A stretch of DNA of 64,000 bases from Pseudomonas sp. StFLB209 (GCF_000829415.1 NZ_AP014637.1:3923001-3987000); one strand, 5' to 3'; shown: positions 37,270 to 46,706, counted from the stretch's first letter. Numbers and translations: made by a program. Notes: generated by a model not told the origin, from the sequence alone.

Positions 37270-37572
37270 TGACCGTTGGTCGGAAGGCGTGCAACTTTTA
37301 TTCGGTGTTTGAGTCGCGCCATTCAAAAAACTGACACTGCGATGTCGCCGCCTATCCCGATTAATCCGGCGCCGGAGCTGAAACGGTCCTGCACAAGGAC
37401 GGTCATCGGTGATATCGCAATAATGGCCAGGCGGCTCGGGCAACGATTCATTGACGCTTTCAGGGGGTCAACAAAAAACGCTCCAGGCCGATAGCGGTGG
37501 CGAACAGGGCAGGCCGAAAGGCCCGCTCCAGAGCCATTCTGTCGGTGCGCATGCGCACCTTGCGAGCCCCCT
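37270..37572. other. Gene-free stretch with palindromes before the PL7 lyase
   Basis: I see no credible gene in these 303 bp. There are several short hairpins, for example GTCCTGCACAAGGAC, and a perfect 16-bp palindrome just before the lyase start (listed separately). No clear sigma-70 or sigma-54 promoter could be identified by eye. Confidence 0.5.
37544..37559. promoter_or_regulatory. Perfect 16-bp palindrome upstream of the PL7 lyase
   Basis: GGTGCGCATGCGCACC, 13 bp before the lyase ATG. It covers the place where a ribosome-binding site would lie, and no normal AGGA-type site is visible there. As RNA it would fold, so it may be an operator or a translational control element. Confidence 0.45.
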
Positions 37573-38241
37573 ATGATTGACCTCGCCACCTGGAATTTGT
37601 CCGTTCCTGTCGGCATTCCCGCCACTACCATCAACACCCCGCAATTGGTGCGCGGCTACCAGGATGGTTACTTCCGCTCTGGCGAAACGCTGTTCTTCTG
37701 GGCGCCGGTAACCGGCTCGACCACTGACAACGCCAAGTACCCGCGCAGTGAACTGCGCGAGACCACCGCAGATGGTCGGGCTTTCAACTGGAGTTACACC
37801 TCGGCAGACAACGTTTTGCGTGCCGCCTTGACCGTTAACCAGGTGCCATCGAGCGGCAAGATTGTCATCGGCCAGATTCACGCTTATCAGAGTAATGAGC
37901 CGCTGCTCAAGGTGGAGTATCAGTACAAGGAGAAACTCCAGACCGGCAACATCGTTGCCAAACTGCGGCGCAACCCGGATGCCGAGATTGAAGTCATCAC
38001 CCTGGCGCAAGGGGTGCCGCTCAATGTGCGCTTCAACTACACCATTGCGTTGACCAGCACCGGCGAGCTGAGCGTCAACGCTTATGATCACGACTGGAAA
38101 GTGCGCCTGGATCAGCAGTGGAGTACCAAACTTTTGTACTTCAAGGCCGGGGTCTATACCCAGGACAATACCGGCTATGCCAGTGAAGGGGGGGCGGCGA
38201 CCTTTTATCTGCTGCGCATCAGCCACGACAAAAAGGCTTGA
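37573..38241 (+). CDS. Polysaccharide lyase family 7 (alginate lyase)
   Basis: A 222-residue beta-jelly-roll lyase with the PL7 signatures: RSELR at 58-62, QIH at 101-103 and YFKAGVYTQ at 189-197. These contain the catalytic Arg, Gln, His and Tyr. It cleaves alginate or a related uronate polymer by beta-elimination. There is no signal peptide, so it looks cytoplasmic or is exported without one. P. aeruginosa PA1167 is a relative of similar size, as I recall. No other alginate genes are nearby. Confidence 0.93.
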   Translation: MIDLATWNLSVPVGIPATTINTPQLVRGYQDGYFRSGETLFFWAPVTGSTTDNAKYPRSELRETTADGRAFNWSYTSADNVLRAALTVNQVPSSGKIVIGQIHAYQSNEPLLKVEYQYKEKLQTGNIVAKLRRNPDAEIEVITLAQGVPLNVRFNYTIALTSTGELSVNAYDHDWKVRLDQQWSTKLLYFKAGVYTQDNTGYASEGGAATFYLLRISHDKKA

Positions 38242-38246
38242 ACCTT

Positions 38247-38313
38247 TGTAGGAGCAGCTTTAGCGGCGAAGCTAATTCGCGGCTAAAGCGGATCGCCGCC
38301 CGACCACTCCTAC
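38247..38313. repeat. REP doublet (REPIN-like) between PL7 and efeM
   Basis: Two REP arms in opposite directions: TGTAGGAGCAGCTTTAGCGG with GCGAA at 38247-38270, then TTCGCGGCTAAAGCGG from 38277, ending ACTCCTAC at 38306-38313. The outer GTAGGAG/CTCCTAC pair closes a large hairpin. It lies between two convergent genes and could serve as a terminator for both. Confidence 0.8.
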
Positions 38314-38326
38314 GGGGCAATGTCGA

Positions 38327-39151
38327 TCAGTTCAGGCCCAGTTTGCCGCGCAGGGTCGAGAGGTCTTCGGCCAGGGTGTTGACCGGACCCACCAGTGCCT
38401 TGCGGTCGTTTTCCTTGACCTTGTCATAGGTCATAAAGCCGCCGTCAGCGGTCTGGTACTTGGCCAGGATCTTGTCCACCGAGGCGAAATTCTTGTCCAC
38501 CTTGGCGGCAAAGGCTTTGTCCTGCTTCTCGATCTGCGGACGGAACAGGTCGACGATTTTCTTCGCGCCGTCAACGTTGCCCTGGAAGTCATACAGGTCG
38601 GTGTGGCTGTAGCGGTCTTCTTCGCCGGAGATCTTGGTGGCTGCCACTTCTTCGAGCAGCACGGCGGCGCCGCCGACTACTTTCTCCGGAGGGAAGGTCA
38701 AATCGGCAATGCGCTTTTGTAGGTCATTGACGTCAGCCATCAGCTTGTCAGCAATCGCGCCCTGATCTTGCGCGGTGTTCTTCTCGAACAGCGCGTGTTC
38801 CAGGCGGTGGAAACCGGTGAAGTCTTCGGCGTCCACGCCTTGTTCGTGGTCATCGACCCGCGAGTCGATGGAGGCGTCGAGGTCGCTGAACAGTTCGGCA
38901 ATCGGCTCCACGCGCTCGTAGAACACACGGGTCGGTGCGTAGAGTTTTTTCGCGGTGGCGATGTCGCCTTTTTTAACCGCATCGGTGAACTGGCGGGTGT
39001 GGCTGACCAGTTCATCGATGTTTTCGGTCACGTAGATCTTGTAGTCGGAGATCGGGCCGACCAGATCCAGCGGTGCGGGGGCGGCAACGGCGGCGAGCGG
39101 TGCGCTCAACACACCAAGGGCGAACAGCAGGGCGAGCGGGGTCTTGTTCAT
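38327..39151 (-). CDS. efeM: EfeM-like M75 (imelysin) iron-binding lipoprotein-type protein
   Basis: A 274-residue periplasmic protein with a signal peptide (cut near AVA-APAP) and one M75/imelysin-like domain (HRLEHALF motif; [20 protein letters not shown]). It has no N-terminal cupredoxin domain, which fits the EfeM form rather than full EfeO. It probably binds ferric or ferrous iron in the periplasm. It is the last gene of the efe operon, 21 bp after efeB. Its M75 domain resembles that of EfeO two genes upstream. Confidence 0.88.
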   Translation of the reverse strand: MNKTPLALLFALGVLSAPLAAVAAPAPLDLVGPISDYKIYVTENIDELVSHTRQFTDAVKKGDIATAKKLYAPTRVFYERVEPIAELFSDLDASIDSRVDDHEQGVDAEDFTGFHRLEHALFEKNTAQDQGAIADKLMADVNDLQKRIADLTFPPEKVVGGAAVLLEEVAATKISGEEDRYSHTDLYDFQGNVDGAKKIVDLFRPQIEKQDKAFAAKVDKNFASVDKILAKYQTADGGFMTYDKVKENDRKALVGPVNTLAEDLSTLRGKLGLN

Positions 39152-39172
39152 ATCGACTCTTCCAGTTGAGGT

Positions 39173-40480
39173 TCAGACAGATTTCGGTGAAGTGGCGGCC
39201 AGCAGCGAGCGACCGATGAAATCTTCATCATTGGTCACCCCCGGCAGGGTGAAGAAGTAACCGCCGCCGACCGGCTTGAGGTATTCCTCCAGCGGTTCAC
39301 CGTTAAGGCGGGTCTGGACGGTAATGAAGCCCTTCTCAAGGTCAGCCTGGTAGCAGATAAACAGCAGCCCCATATCCAGCTGACCATTCTTGTTGACGCC
39401 GTTGGAGTAGTTGAACGGGCGGCGCAGAATCAGGTTCTTGCGGCTCTCAGGGGTGCGCGGGTTGGCCAGGCGAATATGCGAATCCAGGCGGGTCTTTTTG
39501 CCGTGCGGGTCGGCGGCGTAATTCGGCTCGTCACTTTCGAGCTTGCCGTCCATGGGCGCACCGCTGGCTTTGGTGCGGCCGAAGATCGACTCCTGCTCCT
39601 GCAACGGGGTACGGTCCCAGCGTTCGACGAAGTTGCGGATGATGCGTACCACCTGATAGCTGCCGTGCGCGGCCCAGGCCGGCTCGTCACTGCCGGGCTG
39701 GACCCAGACCAGTTCGTCCATCTGTTTCTTGTCGTTGGAGTCCGGGTTGGCCGAGCCATCACGGAAACCCAGGAAGTTACGCGCGCTCTCTGCCGGCTGA
39801 CCGGGCTTTTTCGGTGCCTGCGGCGGTACGGTGCCTTCCTGCTTCCAGCGCACCAGCAGCAGGTCCGGCAGGTTTTTGACGATGTCGCGCAGGGCGTGGA
39901 TGTTGGTGTCCGGGGTGTTGGCGCAAAACTGAATGCTCAGGTCGCCATGGCAACTGGCGGCGTCCAGCGCGTCATTGGGAAAACCGACCATACGGCTCAG
40001 CCGCTTGGGTTTTGCCGCTTGCAGGCCGAAACGCTCGTCGAACAGCGAATCGCCCACCGAAACGGTGATGGTCAGGTTGTCCGGGGTTACCAGTGGGCCG
40101 AGGATGCCGGAGTCCAGCGGTGGAAGCTTTGGATCAATGTCCTGGACCAGGCCGCCTTTCATCAAAAATGCGATGCGCTCGTTGAGGGTGCGCAGCAGTC
40201 GCTCCAGGTCTTGGCGGTCAGTGGCCAGTACATCGAAAGCGACGAACATGCCGGCCGCCGGGCGCGGGTTGACGATGCCGCTCTGGTGCACGCCATGAAA
40301 GGCGTTGCTGTCCTGGGTCTTGTCGCTGTTCGGTGCTTCGGTGACCTGCGCAGGTTTTGCGGCCATCGCTGGACCTGCCAGGCTGCTGCCGGCCAACGCC
40401 GCCCCGGCGGCGCCCAGCCCCATCAGCACGCGGCGGCGCTGGGGCGATTCGATCACAGCGGTTGCGTCTGGTTTTTTCAT
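39173..40480 (-). CDS. efeB: Dyp-type heme peroxidase EfeB, Tat-exported
   Basis: A 435-residue Dyp-type peroxidase with a Tat signal (ESPQRRRVLMG, residues 11-21, then a hydrophobic stretch ending AMA) and the GXXDG motif GFRDGSANP. In EfeUOB it is a periplasmic heme peroxidase thought to help ferrous iron oxidation and uptake. I chose the ATG at 40480; the frame is open 23 codons further but that part has no family likeness. It lies between efeO and efeM. Confidence 0.95.
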   Translation of the reverse strand: MKKPDATAVIESPQRRRVLMGLGAAGAALAGSSLAGPAMAAKPAQVTEAPNSDKTQDSNAFHGVHQSGIVNPRPAAGMFVAFDVLATDRQDLERLLRTLNERIAFLMKGGLVQDIDPKLPPLDSGILGPLVTPDNLTITVSVGDSLFDERFGLQAAKPKRLSRMVGFPNDALDAASCHGDLSIQFCANTPDTNIHALRDIVKNLPDLLLVRWKQEGTVPPQAPKKPGQPAESARNFLGFRDGSANPDSNDKKQMDELVWVQPGSDEPAWAAHGSYQVVRIIRNFVERWDRTPLQEQESIFGRTKASGAPMDGKLESDEPNYAADPHGKKTRLDSHIRLANPRTPESRKNLILRRPFNYSNGVNKNGQLDMGLLFICYQADLEKGFITVQTRLNGEPLEEYLKPVGGGYFFTLPGVTNDEDFIGRSLLAATSPKSV

Positions 40481-40502
40481 CTTGATTGAGTACTCCGCAG
40501 TC

Positions 40503-41699
40503 TTACAGGCTCGACAGGCCCAAGGCCGGATCGATTTGTTGCAGGGCATCGGCCAGCGCCGTGGACTGGCTGGCGATCAGTTGGCGGGCGGCGGCATCGA
40601 CCTGATCGTAAGGTCGATAGCCGTCTGCGCTTTTCAGGCCGTTAAAGGTGCTGTCCAGGTTGGTCACGGCGCTGTCCAGGCGCTGTTGCAGGTCAGCGTG
40701 GTTCTTCGCCAGCAGTGGACGCAGCAGGTCGATGACCTTACGCGCGCCCTCAAGGTTGGCGGCAAACCCATTGAGGTCGGTGTGGCTGTAGCGTTCCTCT
40801 TCACCCTTGCTGCGGTTCTGCGCCAGGCTCAGCAGGTTGCGGATCACGATGCTGGTCAGTTGCTCCGGGGCAATGCTCTGGGCCAGCAGTTCCTGCTTGA
40901 GCCGCGCCACATCGGCACTGAGCTTTTGCGCCACAGGAGCAAGACCGTCGAGGCTGGCTTGCTTGAACAGACCGAATTCGATCCGGTGGAAGCCGCTGAA
41001 GCCTGGGTCTTGCTCACGTTGTTCGAAGTAATCGGCCCGGGCGTTGATGGTGTTGTCCAGTTCGGCCAGGCGCTGGGCGGCCGGGGCGATGCGCTGATAG
41101 GCGCTGCGCGCGGGCAGGTAGGCCGCCTGGGCAGCGTCGAGGTCGCCGGCTTCGATGGCTTGTTGCAAGCTGGCAACCGCTTTGATCAGCGCCGAGCCTT
41201 GCTGGCTCAGGTACACCCGGTACTCGGATAACGGGCCGATGAATGCGGTCATCGACGGGCGCGCCTTGGCCTGCGCCTCGGACTCGGCGGTCGGGGTCAC
41301 GTGCAGGGTGCCGCGCGGGTTGCTCAGCAGGCCGCACGTGATGGCGTAATCGCCGGGCATCAGATTGGCGTTGATCACCTGGCTCATGCCGGGGGTGATG
41401 TTTTCGCGCTCTTCGACCACCAGCACGCCGTCGAGGATTTCCCATTCCACAGCACGTTCGGACTGGTTAACGATGCGGAAGCTGTGCTTGCCCGCCGGCA
41501 CGGTCAGGGCATTGGGCTCGCAACTGCGCGGGTGAATATTGATCACCGTTTCGTTACCGGCATTGGCGGCACGCTTGTGCGCGGCCACTTGCGAGGCGTA
41601 GTAGAACAGCCCGCCAGCGGCGAACATCAGGACCACGGAGCCGGCGACGGCCACGCGCAGGGCACGGGGAGACCAGGCTCCCGATGAGGCGTTGGACAT
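40503..41699 (-). CDS. efeO: Iron-uptake periplasmic protein EfeO (cupredoxin + M75)
   Basis: A 398-residue protein with an N-terminal membrane anchor or signal (about 14-34). A cupredoxin-like domain spans about 50-140 (INIHPRSCEPNALTVPAGKH; DYAITCGLLSNPRGTLHV). The M75 domain carries GFHRIEFGLF and GEEERYSHTDLNGF. It is the full-length EfeO, which passes iron to EfeU. It is 15 bp from efeU and 22 bp from efeB, in one operon. Confidence 0.95.
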   Translation of the reverse strand: MSNASSGAWSPRALRVAVAGSVVLMFAAGGLFYYASQVAAHKRAANAGNETVINIHPRSCEPNALTVPAGKHSFRIVNQSERAVEWEILDGVLVVEERENITPGMSQVINANLMPGDYAITCGLLSNPRGTLHVTPTAESEAQAKARPSMTAFIGPLSEYRVYLSQQGSALIKAVASLQQAIEAGDLDAAQAAYLPARSAYQRIAPAAQRLAELDNTINARADYFEQREQDPGFSGFHRIEFGLFKQASLDGLAPVAQKLSADVARLKQELLAQSIAPEQLTSIVIRNLLSLAQNRSKGEEERYSHTDLNGFAANLEGARKVIDLLRPLLAKNHADLQQRLDSAVTNLDSTFNGLKSADGYRPYDQVDAAARQLIASQSTALADALQQIDPALGLSSL

Positions 41700-41714
41700 G
41701 AGTATCCCTTGAGA

Positions 41715-42557
41715 CTAGTGATTCGTGACGGCCGGGCGCGGCGCCTGCGGCTGGTCTTTGTGCGGCAGGAAAAACAGCGTCAGGGCGGCCAGCAGATACA
41801 GCAGCCATGCGCCGAGCACACTGACGGTGGGGGCGTCCTGGTAACCGAACATCCCGGCCAGGATCGCGCCGGTCGGACCATCCATCGGCAGCGTGGCGCT
41901 GAAATCGAAGACCACCTCTTGCCAGTGGTTCCAGATACCGGCTTCATGCAGTGACCTGACCGAATTGGCCAGCACTCCGGCCGCCACGACGAGGATGAAC
42001 AGCCCGGTCCAGCGAAAGAACAGGCTCAGGTTCAGGCGCAGACTGCCGCGGTACAGTGCCACCCCCACGGCTACCGAGACCAGCAGGCCGAGCAGGGCAC
42101 CCAGCGGGGCGCCGGAGCCGGTGCTCTGCTGGAATACCGCGAGCAGAAAAAACACGGTCTCCAGACCTTCGCGGGCCACGGCGAAGAACACCATGGCAAT
42201 CAACGCCCAGGTTTGATTGCGCGAACCGCTCAATGCGCTGTCCAGTGACTGTTGCAAATCGTCTTTGACCGAGCGCGCCACTTTGCGCATCCAGAACACC
42301 ATGGAACTGAGGATGCCCACTGCCAGCAGGCCAACGATGCCTTCGAACAGTTCCTGCTGTTTTTGCGGAAATTCGGCGCTCATCAGTTCCAGGCCGCCAC
42401 CGACGAACAAGGCCAGGGCGCCTGCGAGGAACACGCCGATCCACACCGCCGGCATCCATTGGCCGCGGCCGGTCTGTTTGAGATAGGAGGCAATGATGCC
42501 TACGATGAGCGCGGCTTCAATGCCTTCGCGCAGCATGATCAGAAAGGGAACGAGCAT
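41715..42557 (-). CDS. efeU: Ferrous iron permease EfeU (FTR1 family)
   Basis: A 280-residue membrane protein with seven helices and two REGxE motifs (REGIEAAL near residue 10; REGLETVF near 139), the iron-binding signature of FTR1 permeases. It is the inner-membrane channel of the system and the first gene of the operon. A Fur box lies about 67-85 bp upstream, so expression should rise under iron limitation. Confidence 0.96.
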   Translation of the reverse strand: MLVPFLIMLREGIEAALIVGIIASYLKQTGRGQWMPAVWIGVFLAGALALFVGGGLELMSAEFPQKQQELFEGIVGLLAVGILSSMVFWMRKVARSVKDDLQQSLDSALSGSRNQTWALIAMVFFAVAREGLETVFFLLAVFQQSTGSGAPLGALLGLLVSVAVGVALYRGSLRLNLSLFFRWTGLFILVVAAGVLANSVRSLHEAGIWNHWQEVVFDFSATLPMDGPTGAILAGMFGYQDAPTVSVLGAWLLYLLAALTLFFLPHKDQPQAPRPAVTNH

Positions 42558-42623
42558 TTTTCACCAGGAATGACTACGGGCGGGTGAAGCGTTTCAAAGT
42601 GTTGCCACCGAAACAATGCGCAA

Positions 42624-42642
42624 CATAATGATAGTCATTCCC
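42624..42642 (-). promoter_or_regulatory. Fur box of the efe operon
   Basis: CATAATGATAGTCATTCCC matches 15 of the 19 positions of the Fur consensus (GATAATGATAATCATTATC), including the core AATGATA-TCATT. It lies upstream of efeU on the correct side. The count was made by eye. Confidence 0.8.
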
Positions 42643-42790
42643 GTGTAAGGGCCAGTTGTTTTTCCCTTATCCAAGGATTTCTGGCTGCTGTTCAGGGGCG
42701 GTTCAGGTGTTTGTCAAGCGCCGGTTGTCATAGCCAAAGCGTCTGGCGATGCCTTGTTTATCAATTCCAATCGGCGCTTTTAAACGGTTT

Positions 42791-43957
42791 TCAACGCACT
42801 AGTGGCGTGTCCGCAGCGTTGAGAATGGACTGTGCCAGGCGCACTCGCTCTGGGTTCGGGTAGTTGCGGTTGGCCAGGATCACCACGCCCCATTCGCGGT
42901 CGGCCATGAAGGCCACATAACCACCGAAACCATTGGTCGAGCCGGTCTTGTTGAGCCAACTGCCGGGTACTGGCTGCACGGGGGGGCGCAGTGCCTGCGC
43001 CGGTTGGGTCTTGAGCGCCATGTCATTGGAATTGCCTGCCAGCAGTGCCGACAGGTCCGCCGGTGGCGGATAGCTCTCCCAGGCCAGCGCCTGAATCGCC
43101 GGGCCAAAGCTGAAATAACCCGTGTGGGTCGCTCGCAGCGCTTCTTGCAACGGACTGGTTGGCGGGTGGCTGGCGATATTGGCCTCGACAAAACGGATCA
43201 GGTCGGCGCTGCTGGATTTCACCCCGTAAGCCTGATCGGCCAGTATGCCGGGATTGAGCCGTACCGGTTGGTCCTGCCGGTCATAGCCTTGGGCATACAG
43301 GCTCTGTTTGTCCGCAGGCACCTTGATCCAGGTCGCCGACAGCCCCAGGGCCGGCAGCAACCCTTGCTGCATGGCCTGGTCGAACGGCAGCCCCAGGCTT
43401 TTGGCGGCAATCATCCCGAGCAGGCCGATACTCGGGTTGGCATAGCTGCGATGCGTGCCGGGCAGGTACTGCGGCTGCCATGCCTTGAAGTACGCCATCA
43501 GTTGTTGCTCATCCTGCACTCGATCCGGCACCTGTAACGGGAAGCCGCCGGCCGTGTGGGTGGCCAGGTGCAATACGGCGACCTTGCCCAGGCGGCTGTC
43601 ATGCAGGGCGGGCAGGTAGCTGTCGATCGGGGCGTCGAGCTGGAGTTTGCCTTGCGCCTGAGCCCAGGTGGCGAGGGTCGCGGTGAAGGTCTTGCTGATC
43701 GAGCCCAGTTCGAACAGCGTGTCGCTGGTCACCGGTGAGCCCGTGTCTTTGGCCGCCACGCCGAAATTATAGAAGCGCTGGACGCCATGGTCAGTGACCG
43801 CGATGGCCATGCCGGCGATACCGTTTTGTTGCATGACTTGCCGGGCGGCCTGCTCGATGAGCAGGTCCCGGGCCTGCGAATCGGTGGTCTGGCTCCAGGC
43901 CGCAGGGCTGCCGAGAAGGGCCAGCGTTACCGCGGTCAGCGTGATTGTTCGGTTCAT
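42791..43957 (-). CDS. ampC: Class C beta-lactamase AmpC
   Basis: A 388-residue periplasmic serine beta-lactamase with a signal peptide (cut near AWS-QTT), the SISK motif (nucleophile Ser86, Lys89), a YAN motif (Tyr172 to Asn174; most relatives have YSN) and KTG at 337-339. It hydrolyses cephalosporins and penicillins. I chose the ATG at 43957. The long frame upstream is non-coding by its content. No ampR gene lies beside it; the neighbour is the divergent sulP. Confidence 0.95.
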   Translation of the reverse strand: MNRTITLTAVTLALLGSPAAWSQTTDSQARDLLIEQAARQVMQQNGIAGMAIAVTDHGVQRFYNFGVAAKDTGSPVTSDTLFELGSISKTFTATLATWAQAQGKLQLDAPIDSYLPALHDSRLGKVAVLHLATHTAGGFPLQVPDRVQDEQQLMAYFKAWQPQYLPGTHRSYANPSIGLLGMIAAKSLGLPFDQAMQQGLLPALGLSATWIKVPADKQSLYAQGYDRQDQPVRLNPGILADQAYGVKSSSADLIRFVEANIASHPPTSPLQEALRATHTGYFSFGPAIQALAWESYPPPADLSALLAGNSNDMALKTQPAQALRPPVQPVPGSWLNKTGSTNGFGGYVAFMADREWGVVILANRNYPNPERVRLAQSILNAADTPLVR

Positions 43958-44141
43958 TGTCAGTCCTGTTGCGCGGGGGGCCGGTACATTGCCTGCCAAT
44001 AGGAGAACGCTCAATAGACATTTGTTCTCTGAATATTGGCGAATGCACGCGCTGTAACCACATGTGTCTGGCTGCATTGGGCACGTTTGCGTACCATGCC
44101 AGCTTTTTCGCGTGCCCACGCGCCGCCTGGTCTGGTAACCC

Positions 44142-45593
44142 ATGAAATTCTCCCGTCTGCGCGCCGATGTTCTTGCCGGCCTGACTACCTCTTTTGCGCT
44201 GGTGCCCGAGTGCATCGCCTTTGCCCTGGTGGCGCATCTCAACCCGCTGATGGGCCTGTACGGGGCTTTTATCATCTGCATCCTGACCGCCCTGTTGGGT
44301 GGTCGGCCGGGCATGATCTCCGGCGCAGCAGGCTCAATGGCGGTAGTGATCGTCGCGCTGGTGGTCGAACATGGCGTGCAATACCTGCTGGCCACGGTGC
44401 TGCTCGGCGGGGCGCTAATGGTGCTGTTCGGCCTGCTGCGCCTGGGCAAGCTGGTGCGGCTGGTGCCGTACCCGGTGATGCTCGGCTTCGTCAACGGTCT
44501 GGCCATTGTCATTGCCATGGCCCAGCTCGAACACTTTCAACATGACGGCGCCTGGCTCAGCGGCCAGGCGTTGTACATCATGCTCGCCCTGGTCGCGGTC
44601 ACCATGGCCATCGTTTACCTGCTGCCGCGTCTGACCCGTGCGGCACCGCCCGCATTGGTAGCGATTGTCGGGGTTGGCCTGGGGGTGTACCTGCTCGACC
44701 TGCCGACCCGCACCCTGGGGGATATGGCGCACATGGCCGGTGGTTTGCCGGCCTTTGCCTGGCCGCAAGTGCCCTGGACGCTGGAAACCCTGTACATCGT
44801 CGCGCCTTATGCGCTGGTTATGGCCATGGTGGGCCTGCTGGAGACGTTGCTGACCCTTAACCTCACCGATGAAATCACCGAGACTCGTGGTTACCCGGAC
44901 CGCGAGTGCGTGGCGCTGGGGGCGGCGAACATGGTGTCAGGGGTGTTCGGCGGGATGGGCGGCTGCGCCATGATTGGCCAGACCGTGATCAACCTTGGCT
45001 CCGGCGGTCGTGGGCGGCTGTCCGGGGTTGTGGCCGGTGGCATGATCCTGATGTTCATCCTGTTTCTGGCGCCGCTGATCGAGCGTATTGCGCTGGCGGC
45101 GCTGGTTGGTGTGATGTTGGTGGTGGCGCAGCAGACCTTCGCCTGGGCGTCGCTGCGCATCCTGCGCAAAGTGCCGGTCAGCGACATGCTGGCGATTGTC
45201 GCGGTAACCGTGGTCACGGTGCTCACCGACCTGGCCATGGCGGTGCTGTTCGGGGTTATCGTCGCCGCGCTGGACTTTGCCTGGAAGCATGCCCGTGACC
45301 TGTATGTCGACAGCTATCAGGCCGTCGATGGCAGCAAGGTCTACAACGCGCATGGCACGCTGTTCTTTGCCTCGACCACACATTTTCTCGAACAGTTCTC
45401 GCCGCAAGATGATCCTGAGCAGGTGGTACTCGACTGTCAGCACCTGAGCTTCGTCGACTACTCGGCCATTGCCGCACTCAAAACCCTGCGCGAGCGCTAT
45501 GAAAAGGCCGGCAAACACCTGCGCGTGATCCATCTGTCCGAGCGTTGCCGCAGCCTGCTGCGGCGTGCCGGCATCCAGCCACAAGGAGTGTGA
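44142..45593 (+). CDS. SulP-family anion transporter with STAS domain
   Basis: A 483-residue protein: about 10-12 membrane helices of the SulP family (DVLAGLTTSFALVPECIAFA; PVMLGFVNGLAIVIAM) and a C-terminal STAS domain (HLSFVDYSAIAALKTLRERY). It may move sulfate, bicarbonate or another anion; the sequence does not decide which. It is transcribed away from ampC and followed after 3 bp by the zapE-like gene, so the two are likely cotranscribed. Confidence 0.93.
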   Translation: MKFSRLRADVLAGLTTSFALVPECIAFALVAHLNPLMGLYGAFIICILTALLGGRPGMISGAAGSMAVVIVALVVEHGVQYLLATVLLGGALMVLFGLLRLGKLVRLVPYPVMLGFVNGLAIVIAMAQLEHFQHDGAWLSGQALYIMLALVAVTMAIVYLLPRLTRAAPPALVAIVGVGLGVYLLDLPTRTLGDMAHMAGGLPAFAWPQVPWTLETLYIVAPYALVMAMVGLLETLLTLNLTDEITETRGYPDRECVALGAANMVSGVFGGMGGCAMIGQTVINLGSGGRGRLSGVVAGGMILMFILFLAPLIERIALAALVGVMLVVAQQTFAWASLRILRKVPVSDMLAIVAVTVVTVLTDLAMAVLFGVIVAALDFAWKHARDLYVDSYQAVDGSKVYNAHGTLFFASTTHFLEQFSPQDDPEQVVLDCQHLSFVDYSAIAALKTLRERYEKAGKHLRVIHLSERCRSLLRRAGIQPQGV

Positions 45594-45596
45594 ACA

Positions 45597-46706
45597 ATGA
45601 CTGGCCCGACGCCGCTGCAAGCCTATGAACAAGCCCTGCAACGGGGCTTTCATGCTGATGCGTCCCAGCGTGATGCCGCTGAACAGTTGCAGGCCTGCTG
45701 GCAGGCGCTGGCTGATGGCGGCGGCGCCAGGGGCATCTACTTGTGGGGGCCAGTGGGGCGCGGCAAGACCTGGCTGATGGATCGCTTCCATGAAAGCCTG
45801 CAAGTACCGTCGCGGCGTCAGCACTTTCATCACTTCATGCGCTGGGTCCACAAGCGCATGTTTGAACTGACCGGCATCGCCCAGCCGTTGGCGGTGATCG
45901 CCCGGGAACTGGCGGCAGACGTGCGAGTGCTGTGTTTCGACGAGCTGTTCGTCACCGACATCGGCGACGCGGTGATTCTCGGCGGGCTGCTACAGACCAT
46001 GTTCGAAGCCGGTGTGGTGCTGGTCTGCACCTCGAACATCCCGCCGCCGCAGTTGTACAGCCACGGCCACAACCGCGAACGCTTCCTGCCCGCCATTGCC
46101 GCGATCGAGCACTACATGCAAGTGGTCGAGGTCGATGGCGGCGCAGACCACCGATTGCATCCGGGGCAACTGCTGCAACGCTACTGGGTCAGCGAACCCG
46201 GCAAGCCCGGCGCCCTGGCTGAAATCTTCAAGGGCCTGACCCACGGCCAGACCGTGCACGACACTCAGGTCATGCTGGGCTACCGCAGCGTCAATGTCCT
46301 GCAACATACCGACAACGTGATCTGGTGCCGTTACCGCGACCTGTGCGAACAACCACTGGCGGCGATGGACTTCATCGCCCTTTGCGACCGTTTTGCCGTG
46401 GTCATGCTCAGCGAAGTACCGCTGCTCAGCGCTGTACAGCGCGAGGCGAAGATTGCCCGCGGCACCGAAGACGGCGTCGAACAGGTCAAAGCCGGTGACC
46501 GCGAACTGCCGCAACTGTCACCCAAAGATGACAGCGTGCGGCGCTTCATCGCCCTGGTCGACGAATGCTACGACCGCCGCGTCCCGCTCTATGTCGAAGC
46601 CCCCGTGCCCATGGACCAGCTTTACACCCAGGGCTACCTGGAATTCGCCTTCCGCCGAACTTTGAGCCGTTTGCAGGAGATGCAGTTGCAGCGGTTTAGT
46701 GAGTGA
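45597..46706 (+). CDS. zapE: AFG1/ZapE-family AAA ATPase
   Basis: A 369-residue P-loop ATPase with Walker A GPVGRGKT (51-58), Walker B RVLCFDELF and the sensor region CTSNIPPPQLY. ZapE proteins (AFG1 family) act in cell division under stress in E. coli. The usual zapE lies near the ribosomal rplM/rpsI genes in many Pseudomonas, so this could be a second paralogue tied to SulP. It starts 3 bp after sulP. The naming is by family only. Confidence 0.82.
   Translation: MTGPTPLQAYEQALQRGFHADASQRDAAEQLQACWQALADGGGARGIYLWGPVGRGKTWLMDRFHESLQVPSRRQHFHHFMRWVHKRMFELTGIAQPLAVIARELAADVRVLCFDELFVTDIGDAVILGGLLQTMFEAGVVLVCTSNIPPPQLYSHGHNRERFLPAIAAIEHYMQVVEVDGGADHRLHPGQLLQRYWVSEPGKPGALAEIFKGLTHGQTVHDTQVMLGYRSVNVLQHTDNVIWCRYRDLCEQPLAAMDFIALCDRFAVVMLSEVPLLSAVQREAKIARGTEDGVEQVKAGDRELPQLSPKDDSVRRFIALVDECYDRRVPLYVEAPVPMDQLYTQGYLEFAFRRTLSRLQEMQLQRFSE

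Noticed and set aside
43958..44518. N-terminal extension of ampC to 44518
   Set aside because: The extension lacks family likeness, runs over the sulP start, and the signal peptide starts at 43957.
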